Positions 1 through 9,866 of a stretch of DNA of 64,000 nucleotides are shown piece by piece (position 1 is the stretch's first letter; each line of letters starts with the position of its first letter). Under the pieces are notes generated by a model. That model saw only the letters and a program-made list of their open reading frames with translations. It searched no databases and was not told the origin of the DNA. A program made the position numbers and the translations under genes. The stretch comes from Cryobacterium psychrophilum (lineage in GTDB: Bacteria > Actinomycetota > Actinomycetes > Actinomycetales > Microbacteriaceae). The stretch is from NCBI RefSeq assembly GCF_004365915.1, contig NZ_SODI01000001.1, positions 1,240,001 to 1,304,000 on the forward strand. The letters are read 5' to 3'.

Positions 1-1132
1 CCACGATCGTGTCCCCCAACGTCGAGACAGCCACCCGCGGCGGTGTGGCCGTCCAACGGGGCAGCTCCCGCTCGATGGTGGCAACGAGCGTGCCAGCGGA
101 TGCCGCGACCGCGCCCCCGATAACAACGAGCGTCGGATTCAACATGGTCCCGAGCATCGCGACCACCCGGGCCATGCGGAGGGCGATGCGTTCCAGGATC
201 GCGGACGCGACGGCGTCTCCCCCGGCTGCCGCCTGGAACACCATTTCGGCCGTCACCGTACCGCCCGGGCCACCCCGCGCGGTCAGCGCGGTGGAGGGAG
301 ACCCATCGGCCAACGCCGCGGTACCCCAGATTCGGGCCAGGCGGGCGATGCCGTCGGCTGTTCCCACGCCGGCAATGAGTTCGAGGCTCCCCGCCTCGCC
401 CGCACCACCCGCGCTCCCATGCAGGAGCCGCCCGTTCTCCACCAGGCCCGTCCCGATGCGCTCACCGGCGAGCATCACGGCCAGGTCATCCACCCCGGCG
501 CCCACGCCGCACCATCGCTCCGCGAGGGCTGCGAGGTTCGCGTCATTGTCGATCCGCACGGTCCACCCGTACCGCTGCCACAGCTCGGCCTGCAACCCCA
601 TATCGAAGGCCTCCCAGAACCCCTGACCGTGCGAGATGGTCCCGTCGCGACTCACAGCCGCGGCCACCCCCACCCCCACGGCAAGGATCATCGACGGTGT
701 GAGTCCAGCCGATTCGAGGGCCTCGGACAGGGCCCGGTCAATCGTGGCCACGCGTTCCGCCGTCGACGCCTCGAAGGCGCCGAATGTCTCCATTGCCTTG
801 CCGAGGGGACGTCCCATGAGATCAGCCACGAGAACCGTCGTCTTCGCTGCGCCCACATCGATGCCCACGACGGCACCGGCGGCGTGGTTGAACTGGAACC
901 GCCGGGCCGGGCGGCCCCTGATGTTGTCCGAACTGAAGCGGTGGCTCTCGATTTCCTGAACCCAGCCCAAACGGATCAAGTCGTCGCAGACGGCGATCAC
1001 GGTCGCACGGGTCAATCCGGTGTGCCCCATCAGGTCGGATCCGGTCACCACACCCGTTCCGCGCATGTGTCGGAGGATCGCGGTCATATTCGTGCGCCGG
1101 AGCAGCTGGGGACCGGTGGCCGTCAGTTCCAT
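1..1132 (-). CDS. ROK-family (NagC/XylR-type) transcriptional repressor, C-terminus cut by window edge
   Basis: Read on the minus strand from an ATG at 1130-1132, this frame stays open to the first base of the window, so about 377 residues are visible and the stop is outside. The N-terminus (about residues 5-70) has a winged-helix reading HTH (LTRATVIAVCDDLIRLGWV). A ROK actin-like ATPase fold follows, with the phosphate-1 motif GIDVGAAKTT near residue 90 and the conserved IDNDANLAALAE. The usual ROK zinc site (GHM...CxCGxxGCxE) is not present: the region reads GGAGEAGSLELIAG with no cysteines, so sugar or metal binding may differ. It is divergent from a GH13 glucosidase across 108 bases, which makes local control of that gene by a sugar-responsive ROK repressor likely (inference). 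The family call is secure; the ligand is unknown. Confidence 0.88.
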   Translation of the reverse strand, partial: MELTATGPQLLRRTNMTAILRHMRGTGVVTGSDLMGHTGLTRATVIAVCDDLIRLGWVQEIESHRFSSDNIRGRPARRFQFNHAAGAVVGIDVGAAKTTVLVADLMGRPLGKAMETFGAFEASTAERVATIDRALSEALESAGLTPSMILAVGVGVAAAVSRDGTISHGQGFWEAFDMGLQAELWQRYGWTVRIDNDANLAALAERWCGVGAGVDDLAVMLAGERIGTGLVENGRLLHGSAGGAGEAGSLELIAGVGTADGIARLARIWGTAALADGSPSTALTARGGPGGTVTAEMVFQAAAGGDAVASAILERIALRMARVVAMLGTMLNPTLVVIGGAVAASAGTLVATIERELPRWTATPPRVAVSTLGDTIV

Positions 1133-1142
1133 GGTGTCCTTC

Positions 1143-1172
1143 TTGACGCGGGAAGTCTGTGGTCCGCATAAT
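1143..1172 (+). promoter_or_regulatory. Candidate sigma-70-type promoter for the GH13 gene
   Basis: TTGACG at 1143-1148 and CATAAT at 1167-1172 are separated by 18 bases, a good match to an actinobacterial housekeeping promoter. It lies in the 108-base divergent region and would start transcription near 1179, about 60 bases before the glucosidase ATG. The AT-rich stretch just downstream (about 1181-1195) is a natural place for the divergent ROK repressor to bind, but no clear inverted repeat is visible. Confidence 0.45.
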
Positions 1173-1240
1173 GACATTGCACTATAAATTTAGACCCTAT
1201 CTCAAAGCCGAGCACGACGCACCGCACAAGGGACTTCGCA

Positions 1241-2935
1241 ATGACCACCACCGAGCGCGCGCTCGTCACCCGTCCACGAGACACCGACCGCATGTCCGAT
1301 CCGAATTGGTGGAGGCAGGCCACGGTTTACCAGATTTACCCGCGCAGCTTCGCCGACGCCAACGGTGACGGTATTGGCGATGTACAGGGCATCACCGCCA
1401 AGGTTCCGTACATCGCGAGCCTCGGCGTCGACGCGGTATGGCTCAGCCCCTTCTACCCCTCCGCACTGGCCGATGGCGGATACGACGTAGACGATTACCG
1501 CGACGTGGACCCGAAGCTCGGCACCCTTGCCGACTTCGACGAGATGACGGCTGCCCTACACGCGAACGGCATCAAACTCATCGTCGACATCGTGCCCAAT
1601 CATTCCTCCAACCTGCACGTGTGGTTCCAGGAAGCGCTCGCATCCCCCCGGGGGTCTGCGGCACGCGCCCGGTACATATTCCGCGACGGCCGCGGCCCCA
1701 ATGGCGACCTGCCGCCTTCGGACTGGACCGCGATGTTCGGCGGAAGCGCCTGGGACCGAGTCGAAGAACCCGACGACACGCCCGGCCAGTGGTACCTGCA
1801 CCTCTTCACCCCCGAGCAGCCCGACTGGAACTGGGACAACCGCGAGGTGCGCGACGACTTCCTGAAGACCCTGCGCTTCTGGTCCGACCGCGGCGTCGAC
1901 GGCTTCCGAGTAGATGTGGCGCACGCTCTCGCCAAGAACCTCATCGAACCGCTGCCATCAAGCATCGACCTCACCCGGGAGGGCGAACAGATTGACGGCT
2001 CGCATCCGTTCTGGGACCGCGACGAGGTGCACGACATCTACACCGAATGGCGCGCCGTGTTCAACGAGTACACCCCTCCGCGTACCGCGGTCGCCGAGGC
2101 GTGGGTGCACCCCACCCGGCGCGCGCGCTACGCGAGCACTGACGGACTCGGTCAGGCCTTCAACTTCGACCTGCTGCTGGCCAACTTCGACGCCGCCCAA
2201 TTCCAGAACATCATCACGCTCAACCTTGCGGAGGCTGCGGCGTCCGGCGCCTCATCCACCTGGGTGTTGTCCAATCACGACGTCGTGCGCCATGCCACCC
2301 GCTACGGCCTGCCGATCGGCGAGGGCCGCCAGGATGGCAAGGCCTGGGTACTCGCGGGGGGCGAGACGCCGGCGCTCGACCGCGACCTGGGGACGCGCCG
2401 CGCCCGCGCGGCAACGCAGCTCATGCTCGCGCTTCCCGGATCCGCCTACCTCTACCAGGGCGAGGAGCTGGGCCTGCACGAGGTCGTCGAGATCCCCGAC
2501 GCCGACCGCCAGGACCCGGCGTTCTTCCGCAACACGGGCGTCGAGAAGGGGAGAGACGGATGCCGCGTGCCGCTCCCTTGGGCCGCCACCGGCGCCTCCT
2601 TCGGTTTCGGCGCGGCGGGAGCACACCTGCCACAGCCCGCGTGGTTCGCCGGTTTCAGCGTTGAGGTGCAGGAGCAGGAACCGGAGTCGACGCTGCTCTT
2701 CTACCGCCGGGCTCTCGCCCTGCGCCACGAGTTGCAGTGCGCGGAGGAACTCGAGTGGATCCCCACGGGCAACCCTGGAGTACGCCACTTCCGGCGCCCG
2801 GGTGGATGGCACACCATCACCAACTTCGGCGGGGCGCCCGTCGCGCTGCCGCCTGGCGAGGTTGTGCTCACGAGCGCTCCCCTGCAGGCAAGCCTGCTCC
2901 CCGAGAATGCCACCGCCTGGGTGCTCGCCCCCTGA
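1241..2935 (+). CDS. GH13 alpha-glucosidase (oligo-1,6-glucosidase/AglA type)
   Basis: A 564-residue cytoplasmic glycoside hydrolase of family 13, which hydrolyses terminal alpha-linked glucose from maltose-type or isomaltose-type oligosaccharides. The N-terminus after residue 18 has the family signature WWRQATVYQIYPRSF. The (beta/alpha)8 landmarks follow in order: DIVPNHSS, DGFRVDVAHAL (nucleophile Asp), AVAEAWVHP (acid/base Glu) and LSNHDVVRH (transition-state Asp). There is no signal peptide. Length matches the family. ATG at 1241 is used, with a weak AAGGGA upstream; an internal ATG at 1292 (MSDPNWW) is an equally reasonable start. Its divergent neighbour is a ROK repressor, which supports a role in sugar use. 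The exact linkage specificity cannot be read from sequence. Confidence 0.93.
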   Translation: MTTTERALVTRPRDTDRMSDPNWWRQATVYQIYPRSFADANGDGIGDVQGITAKVPYIASLGVDAVWLSPFYPSALADGGYDVDDYRDVDPKLGTLADFDEMTAALHANGIKLIVDIVPNHSSNLHVWFQEALASPRGSAARARYIFRDGRGPNGDLPPSDWTAMFGGSAWDRVEEPDDTPGQWYLHLFTPEQPDWNWDNREVRDDFLKTLRFWSDRGVDGFRVDVAHALAKNLIEPLPSSIDLTREGEQIDGSHPFWDRDEVHDIYTEWRAVFNEYTPPRTAVAEAWVHPTRRARYASTDGLGQAFNFDLLLANFDAAQFQNIITLNLAEAAASGASSTWVLSNHDVVRHATRYGLPIGEGRQDGKAWVLAGGETPALDRDLGTRRARAATQLMLALPGSAYLYQGEELGLHEVVEIPDADRQDPAFFRNTGVEKGRDGCRVPLPWAATGASFGFGAAGAHLPQPAWFAGFSVEVQEQEPESTLLFYRRALALRHELQCAEELEWIPTGNPGVRHFRRPGGWHTITNFGGAPVALPPGEVVLTSAPLQASLLPENATAWVLAP

Positions 2936-3002
2936 CCCGGGTGCGCTCGCCCGCAGCGGGCGCAGCTCCGGGGGCCGGCAGGCGCGACCAGCAGACACCA
3001 AA

Positions 3003-3032
3003 AATGGGCGTCTCCCAGCGGAGACGCCCATT
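3003..3032 (-). terminator. Intrinsic terminator of groL
   Basis: A perfect 13-bp stem (3003-3015 with 3020-3032) closes a 4-base loop. Read on the minus strand it is followed by a run of T (complement of the A-run at 3000-3003). It lies between the converging glucosidase and groL genes, 35 bases after the groL stop, and may also stop glucosidase transcripts. Confidence 0.85.
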
Positions 3033-3066
3033 CTGTCGTGCGGTACTACATGGTGCTGCGGCGGAC

Positions 3067-4757
<1,691 letters not shown>

Positions 4758-4764
4758 GTCGATT

Positions 4765-4791
4765 CTGGCACTCTAGGGTCGAGAGTGCAAG
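4765..4791 (-). promoter_or_regulatory. CIRCE operator (distal, more divergent copy)
   Basis: CTGGCACTC (4765-4773), nine bases, then GAGTGCAAG (4783-4791). The core GCACTC-N9-GAGTGC is intact and only the outer bases drift. It lies 8 bases beyond the first copy, giving a tandem HrcA operator. Confidence 0.8.
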
Positions 4792-4817
4792 CGAACAGCT
4801 TGCGGCGACGGCTCAGC

Positions 4818-5870
4818 TCACGGCAACAGCTCGACCGATCCCTGATCGATGGGCACGAGCTCGATCCAGGTGTTTCCCGGCGCGAGTCGAATGGTGACCC
4901 CGTTGGCGTCGGCGAAACGAATGGGATCGTCCCGCGAGTCCTTCGCCCAGGTAGCGCTGAGCGTCTGGCCCCCGGTCGAAACGGATGCCTCCCCCGAGCC
5001 GATCATCGTCGTCTTGGGGATGGCGCCATACGTGTTGTCGATCGCCACGCGCAGGGTGAGGACGTTCGTCGACTTCAGCTGCGCACCGTTACCGTCGAGG
5101 TCGGGGGCACCCTCCTGGGAACGCAGGTAGGACTGGCCCGCGGCATCCCAGCTCCAACTCGGCCAGCGCACCGGGGAGAATCGCATGTTAATGGCCGAGA
5201 TGGGGGTGCCGTCCACCATCGCTGAGGAAGCCGCGACGGACGGCGCGTAGCCGAACTGTCGCGCCGGCGCGGGAAGGTCACCGTGACGACTCACCATTTC
5301 ACTCGCCTTGAGCACCACGTTGTGCGGCGCAGACTTAGTACTGATGCGTGAGAACAGTCCGGTCGTGTCCTCGTCAAAGCTGGCATTGAACACGGGCGCG
5401 ACCCTGATCATGTCCAGAAAGGCTGGCGCTCCTCCGGAGTACGCTCCGATACCGCCGAACGGCGACATGATGTCGGGGTCCATCGGCCGGATGGACCGCA
5501 CCGGGCCGATCTCGTCGGGTACATCTGACTGCCATACGGCCACGTACCGGGTAATGCCGCCCTCGACGAGTTCTTCGAAGACGATGTCAGTGCGCTCGAG
5601 TCCGATTTGGGGCCGAGCAGCTACGTGATTGTCGATCTTGGCCGCGAGTGACGGATGCGCGAGGGTTCCGGCGGTGACCTCAGTCCCGCGCAATGGCGCC
5701 AGTTCAATGGGCGCTGGCTCGGCATAGGTCGATTCCCAACCGGATGCGGTGGGAGTTGGTGCCACCGGGGCTGCACTCGAGCACGCGCTGAGGAGCAATG
5801 CCGGAATAATTACCGCGACGATGCGGCCGAATCTGCGGGGACAAACGACCCGATTATTTATTGCGTTCAC
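4818..5870 (-). CDS. DUF3048 (YerB-like) lipoprotein
   Basis: A 350-residue secreted lipoprotein. It starts at GTG (5868-5870); residues 1-29 form a signal sequence ending in the lipobox LSAC. The mature part matches DUF3048 (YerB family): LAAKIDNHVAARPQIGLERTDIVFEELVEGGITRYVAVWQS and the conserved GPVRSIRPMDPDI ... GAYSGGAPAFLDMI. The second half continues with the WSWDAAGQSYLRSQEG and TNVLTLRV segments usual for the family. It is probably anchored on the outer face of the membrane; no reaction is established for the family. The gene stands alone between groL and the cold-shock gene, in the same orientation. Family call firm, function unknown. Confidence 0.9.
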   Translation of the reverse strand: MNAINNRVVCPRRFGRIVAVIIPALLLSACSSAAPVAPTPTASGWESTYAEPAPIELAPLRGTEVTAGTLAHPSLAAKIDNHVAARPQIGLERTDIVFEELVEGGITRYVAVWQSDVPDEIGPVRSIRPMDPDIMSPFGGIGAYSGGAPAFLDMIRVAPVFNASFDEDTTGLFSRISTKSAPHNVVLKASEMVSRHGDLPAPARQFGYAPSVAASSAMVDGTPISAINMRFSPVRWPSWSWDAAGQSYLRSQEGAPDLDGNGAQLKSTNVLTLRVAIDNTYGAIPKTTMIGSGEASVSTGGQTLSATWAKDSRDDPIRFADANGVTIRLAPGNTWIELVPIDQGSVELLP

Positions 5871-5882
5871 CTCGACACACTA

Positions 5883-5908
5883 ACGCCGCCCGTTGCGGCG
5901 GGCGGCGT
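5883..5908 (-). terminator. GC-rich hairpin downstream of the cold-shock gene
   Basis: A 10-bp perfect stem (5883-5892 with 5899-5908) with a 6-base loop, 29 bases past the cold-shock stop. There is no clear U-run, so this is a probable weak or factor-assisted terminator. Confidence 0.5.
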
Positions 5909-5936
5909 CAGCGGGGGTGCGCCTTGAAATTGGACC

Positions 5937-6140
5937 CTAGTTCGGACGAACCGATTCAGCCTGGGGACCCTTGGCTCCTGCGCCGACCTCGAAGATAACG
6001 TGCTGGCCTTCTTCGAGTACCTTATATCCGCTCATGTCGATGGCGGAGTAGTGGACGAAAACGTCTTGTCCTCCTCCATCCACGGTGATGAAGCCGAAGC
6101 CCTTTTCAGCGTTGAACCACTTCACGGTTCCGTTCGCCAT
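5937..6140 (-). CDS. cspA: Cold-shock protein (CspA family)
   Basis: A 67-residue single cold-shock domain, which binds single-stranded RNA/DNA and acts as an RNA chaperone. RNP1 (KGFGFITV) and RNP2 (VFVHYSAI) are intact, and the first residues [17 protein letters not shown] are typical. A strong ribosome site (AAGGAGT) precedes the ATG. The upstream non-coding stretch to the next gene is about 220 bases, leaving room for the long structured leader that controls many csp mRNAs in the cold; I can see no defined structure there. The gene is transcribed on its own. Confidence 0.97.
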   Translation of the reverse strand: MANGTVKWFNAEKGFGFITVDGGGQDVFVHYSAIDMSGYKVLEEGQHVIFEVGAGAKGPQAESVRPN

Positions 6141-6363
6141 GTGTTACTCCTTGGTGCTGTGATTGCGTCGGCAACTGCCCATTGGCCGTACCGGGCCTGC
6201 CGCAGAACCTGCGATCGTTTCGCCTGCACGCCAAGCCCTCACTCACAAGGGCGCATTGCACGGACAAAACGTTTGACCACCCAGATCGTAGCGAAGCAGC
6301 GCGAGAAGAACAGGGGGTTGACGCAAGGCGCGGAGGCCGCTAGTAGACGGATCGTTCTGCGCG

Positions 6364-6927
6364 CTACGGAATGACGTAATCGTTGCCGACGACGACGGTC
6401 AGGTCCCCGCCGGAATCGACGAAATCATTCGCCAGCAGAACCTGCGCCCCCGGGATCGACTGCGCGATCCCGAGCGCGGCTCCCTCGAGCGAGGCGTCGG
6501 CGTAGTAGACGATTGTGGTCGGCTGGTCCTGGACGTTGGCATTGCTCGTGGCACCCACATTCCAGCCGGCATCCGTCAGGGTCTGTGAAGCGGACGCCGC
6601 CACACCGTTCGACGAGGAGCCGTTGAGCACCGTCACCGAGAGTTCGGGGGCCACCGTCGCGACAGCGGTCGGTGCCGGTGTCTCCGACGGCGTTGCGGTC
6701 TCGGTGGAGGTCGCCGACGGGGAGGAGCCGGGGACGGTGAAGCTGAGGCGGTCGTTCAACGACAGGATACCGACGACGCCGACGCCGATGAGCACGATGG
6801 TCGCTGCGAGTGCCCACCAGAACGCCACCCAACCGCGCCCCTTGCGGCCGGGGGCTCGATGAGCGCCCACCCTGTGAAGGTCATGCGGAACGTGGTCGAA
6901 GCGGTCTTTTACGTCATGAGTGGGCAT
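6364..6927 (-). CDS. LytR_C-domain membrane protein
   Basis: A 187-residue protein with a basic cytoplasmic N-terminus containing DRFDHVPHDLHRVGAHR, one transmembrane helix at about residues 33-55, a Ser/Thr/Pro-rich linker (about 65-95) and a LytR C-terminal domain (about 95-187, starting LSVTVLNGSS). LytR_C domains occur alone or fused to LCP wall-polymer ligases; alone the function is not established, but the topology places the domain outside the membrane. It follows the DUF3263 gene by 36 bases on the same strand, an arrangement conserved in Microbacteriaceae as far as I recall. Confidence 0.85.
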   Translation of the reverse strand: MPTHDVKDRFDHVPHDLHRVGAHRAPGRKGRGWVAFWWALAATIVLIGVGVVGILSLNDRLSFTVPGSSPSATSTETATPSETPAPTAVATVAPELSVTVLNGSSSNGVAASASQTLTDAGWNVGATSNANVQDQPTTIVYYADASLEGAALGIAQSIPGAQVLLANDFVDSGGDLTVVVGNDYVIP

Positions 6928-6963
6928 TGTGGGTCTGCTTCGGTCCTCGTTTGGGGGTACTGA

Positions 6964-7251
6964 CTACTGATCGTAAGCGCTGAGGGAACGACCAGCTCGT
7001 GCTGACGCGCGAGCCTCACGCATCCGCCGCAATCGTTTGACGAGCATCGGATCCTGGGCAAGGGCCCATGGTGAATCGATCACGACGGCCAAAAGTTGGT
7101 AGTACCGGGCAGCCGACAGCGCAAATTCGGCCCGGATGGCTTCTTCCTTGGCGCCGGCGCTTCGCCACCATTTTTTCTCGAAGACAAGAATGGCCAGGTC
7201 TCGTTCGGTCCGGCCGGCCACGGCGGGGGCCGGTTCAAGCACACCCTCCAC
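6964..7251 (-). CDS. DUF3263 protein, putative small DNA-binding/HTH-like protein
   Basis: The conserved core is RDLAILVFEKKWW ... KEEAIRAEFALSAARYYQLLAVVIDSPWALAQDPMLVKRLRRMR, the hallmark of DUF3263. The reading frame is open to an ATG at 7317, but I prefer GTG at 7249-7251 because a GGAGG ribosome site lies six bases before it, giving 95 residues. The start is therefore uncertain by 22 residues. The helix pattern around LSAARYYQL resembles a helix-turn-helix, and DUF3263 proteins are often suspected to bind DNA, without proof. It is the likely first gene of an operon with the LytR_C gene. Confidence 0.82.
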   Translation of the reverse strand: MEGVLEPAPAVAGRTERDLAILVFEKKWWRSAGAKEEAIRAEFALSAARYYQLLAVVIDSPWALAQDPMLVKRLRRMREARASARAGRSLSAYDQ

Positions 7252-7471
7252 CTGCCACCTCCGACCCGTACGTGCCCCTGTGGCACGGAACGCGTGCGAC
7301 ACGGCAATCCTATTCATCGGTGCTGGTTGTTGTCCAAGTCACCTCGGCCTGCCGCATTTCGGCGAAGATTCACCGCAACCTGACCGAATGCGGAATGTCA
7401 CCGCCGGTCGTCGAGTTTAGTCTTGGGGAAGAGGTCGCCGGCAGGCGCCTGAGGCAACGAAGGGATTCACC

Positions 7472-7873
7472 ATGGACCACGAAGTCACGAAGTCAGACGC
7501 ACAATGGCGCGAAGAACTCACCCCCGAGAAGTACGCGGTACTTCGTGAAGCCGGAACCGAGCGCCCGTGGACCGGTGAGCTGCTCGACGAAGGCCGCTCC
7601 GGCATCTACACCTGCGGCGCCTGCAACGCCGAACTGTTCAAGAGCGGCACCAAGTTCGATTCAGGATGCGGCTGGCCCAGCTTCTACGAATCCGTGCGGC
7701 CGGAAGCGGTTGAGCTCATTGAAGATCGTTCACTCGGCACCGTTCGCACCGAGGTGCGCTGCGCCGCCTGTGGTTCGCATCTCGGACACGTTTTCGACGA
7801 CGGATTCGGCACCCCCACCGGTGACCGCTACTGCATGAACTCCGTCTCGCTCAACTTCACGCCCGCCGAATAA
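7472..7873 (+). CDS. msrB: Peptide-methionine (R)-S-oxide reductase MsrB
   Basis: A 133-residue enzyme that reduces methionine-R-sulfoxide in oxidised proteins using thioredoxin. Both zinc CxxC pairs are present (CGAC near residue 48 and CAAC near residue 95), as are GCGWPSF and the C-terminal RYCMNSVSL that carries the catalytic cysteine. The ATG at 7472 follows a modest GAAGGGA site. It is a complete single-domain MsrB with no MsrA fusion. The stop is two bases from the next reading frame, so the two genes are probably translated together. Confidence 0.97.
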   Translation: MDHEVTKSDAQWREELTPEKYAVLREAGTERPWTGELLDEGRSGIYTCGACNAELFKSGTKFDSGCGWPSFYESVRPEAVELIEDRSLGTVRTEVRCAACGSHLGHVFDDGFGTPTGDRYCMNSVSLNFTPAE

Positions 7874-7875
7874 CC

Positions 7876-8466
7876 TTGCCAAGCGCCGACTCAACGCCGT
7901 CTAAAATCGAAAGTGCGGTTCATCCCGTGCTGGAGGCCGTGCGGACTCGACGGTCGCACTCCCAGGTCACCGCGATCGCGCCCAGCCACGCCGAGCTCCT
8001 GCCGCTCGTGGCCGCGGCCGCGAGAGCGGCCGATCATGCCTCACTGCGCCCCTGGCGGTTGATCGAGCTGCGCGGCGACGCCCGCGACCGTCTCGGTCAG
8101 GCGTTCGTGCAAGCCGCCGGGCTGACCGGCGATGCGGCGCTCAAACAGGCGGGCAAGCCTTTGCGCGCCGGGCTTCTGCTCGCCATCGTGGCCTGTCGGC
8201 AGCCGAGCGAGAAGGTCGAGGAGTGGGAGCAGGAGGCCGCGGCCGCCGGGGTCGCACATCTGCTGACGCTGCTGCTCAGTGAAGCGGGCTGGGGTGTCAT
8301 GTGGCGCAGCGGCCCGTACACCAGGGCCGACGCCGTGCGCCGCATGCATGGGCTCCGTGACTCAGAGCAGTTGCTCGGCTGGCTCTATGTTGGCGCCGTG
8401 CCCGCCGATTGCAAGCCGGCCCACCGCACTCCGATCGACCCGAACGAGTACCTGAGCGCGCTCTAG
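7876..8466 (+). CDS. Nitroreductase-family protein
   Basis: A 196-residue protein of the nitroreductase (FMN-dependent) fold. Recognisable parts are VLEAVRTRRSHSQV near the N-terminus (the RRS/T FMN phosphate motif), AARAADHASLRPWRLIEL and VAHLLTLLLSEAGWGVMWRSGPYT, then LLGWLYVGAVP. The best start is TTG at 7876, directly after the msrB stop, which implies translational coupling; GTG at Val18 is an alternative. The substrate cannot be told. Pairing with msrB suggests a redox-housekeeping role, but that is inference from position only. Confidence 0.8.
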   Translation: MPSADSTPSKIESAVHPVLEAVRTRRSHSQVTAIAPSHAELLPLVAAAARAADHASLRPWRLIELRGDARDRLGQAFVQAAGLTGDAALKQAGKPLRAGLLLAIVACRQPSEKVEEWEQEAAAAGVAHLLTLLLSEAGWGVMWRSGPYTRADAVRRMHGLRDSEQLLGWLYVGAVPADCKPAHRTPIDPNEYLSAL

Positions 8467-8550
8467 CACCCGCCACCCCGACCGAACCTCGACACGTTGC
8501 GGTTACCCGATGGTCCCCGCACCGTTACCACGTGCTCGTAGTCTGCCCTC

Positions 8551-8727
8551 GTGAGCGAAAAACTGAACGCAGTCCCGGTTCGATCCAACGCCGTCACCGT
8601 GCGGGCCGCGCGGTTGCCGGTGTCGGCTGCCGATCTCACTCTGCGTGGCCTGTGGCAGCTCGTTGGCGTCTATGTCTGGGTGGTTCTCCTGTTCAAGCGG
8701 CGCGTCCCCGCCCGGCGCTACGACTAG
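8551..8727 (+). CDS. Small hypothetical protein with one possible membrane helix (58 aa)
   Basis: An open frame of 58 codons from GTG 8551 to TAG 8725-8727. The C-terminal half reads LRGLWQLVGVYVWVVLLFKRR, a plausible single transmembrane helix followed by basic residues. TAGTCT lies six bases before the GTG, which fits a -10 box of a leaderless transcript. The stop overlaps by four bases the stop of the convergent DMT transporter gene. I recognise no family. It could be chance, though the leaderless-type promoter and good codon use argue for a real gene. Confidence 0.45.
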   Translation: MSEKLNAVPVRSNAVTVRAARLPVSAADLTLRGLWQLVGVYVWVVLLFKRRVPARRYD

Positions 8728-9731
8728 GCCGGCGGCGCGGGTCGGCGGCCCAGGAGCTGCCAGCGAAAGCCCACGATCACCACGGCGGCCAGAGCAAGCA
8801 TCGATCCCCCAACGGTTTCGACGTTGAGCGGATGCCCCGACGTGGGCGCAATCAGATCAATGGCCAGCGCGCAGAGCAGCTGTCCAGCGACGATGGAGAG
8901 TCCGAGGAGCAGCACCCCGGTCGTGCGCACGACCACGGCCGCGCCCGCGATGAAGATGCACCCGATGGCGCCGCCGAGGTAGAGCCACGGGGCGGTCGGG
9001 AGCGACGTCGGAAAGTCGCCGACGAAACCGTGTACCACCGCGGCGATGACGAGCGCGATGGTCCCGGTCAGAAAGTTGAGAAATGTCGCGGTGAGGGCGC
9101 TGCGGGCACGGATGCGCACGTGCCCGTTCACGGCCTGCTGCCACCCCTGTGCGATTCCGGCCGCGAGCGGGAGCCAGAGCATCCACAGCGGCACGTCGCC
9201 TTTCAGCTGGCCGGATACGGTCCAGGCCACGGCGACCAGCGCAACGACCACGCCGATTATCTTGGTCGCGGTGAGCGGGCGCCGTCCACCGGGCCCAATG
9301 CCGAAACGATCCATGAGCAGGCCGCTCACCGTCTGGCCGGCAACGATCGCCACTGTGAAGAGGGCAATACCGAGCAACGAAGCGGTGAGGCCCTGCGACA
9401 GCACGAAGAACGCGCCGGAGACACCGCCGAACAGCTGCCACCAGGACAGGTCCCTGGAGCGCACGGCCTCCCCGACCCTGGTGAGTCCGCGCCGCCCCGC
9501 GGGCCAGAGCAGCATGCAGACACACAGGATCACCAGCCCGGAGCCGAAGGAGATCGCGGCGGCGGAGAATCCGTCGCCGATCTGCACCCCCAGCTCGCCA
9601 TTGACGCGGGACTGCACCGCGTAGAGTGCGCCGATAAGCACCGAAAAGACCACGGCGAGCCACACCGGAAGAACCGGCCGGGTCGCTGTAACCTGATCAC
9701 GCAGAATGGGGCGCGGCTTGAGTTCGGTCAC
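8724..9731 (-). CDS. DMT-family transporter, YdcZ (DUF606) type
   Basis: A 335-residue integral membrane protein with about ten hydrophobic helices arranged as two five-helix halves, typical of the YdcZ/DUF606 branch of the drug/metabolite transporter superfamily. Early GALYAVQSRVNGELG and the second-half repeat around GWQQAVNGHVRIRARSALTATFLNFLTGTIAL are conserved family positions. It starts at GTG (9729-9731); TAAGAT just upstream suits a leaderless promoter. The substrate is unknown. It is convergent with a small gene and follows the ctlX gene on the same strand after 135 bases. Confidence 0.9.
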   Translation of the reverse strand: MTELKPRPILRDQVTATRPVLPVWLAVVFSVLIGALYAVQSRVNGELGVQIGDGFSAAAISFGSGLVILCVCMLLWPAGRRGLTRVGEAVRSRDLSWWQLFGGVSGAFFVLSQGLTASLLGIALFTVAIVAGQTVSGLLMDRFGIGPGGRRPLTATKIIGVVVALVAVAWTVSGQLKGDVPLWMLWLPLAAGIAQGWQQAVNGHVRIRARSALTATFLNFLTGTIALVIAAVVHGFVGDFPTSLPTAPWLYLGGAIGCIFIAGAAVVVRTTGVLLLGLSIVAGQLLCALAIDLIAPTSGHPLNVETVGGSMLALAAVVIVGFRWQLLGRRPAPPA

Positions 9732-9866
9732 ACTGTAATCTTAGGCGGCCAGCGGATGCGCCAGCGCAGGCCGGTGCGCAGGCACACGGTTCCGCCGGCA
9801 AACCGGCGCTCGTCGAGCGACATGGTGCCCGAGCAGATCAGGAGGGCCACCTCATACTCACGTTCG

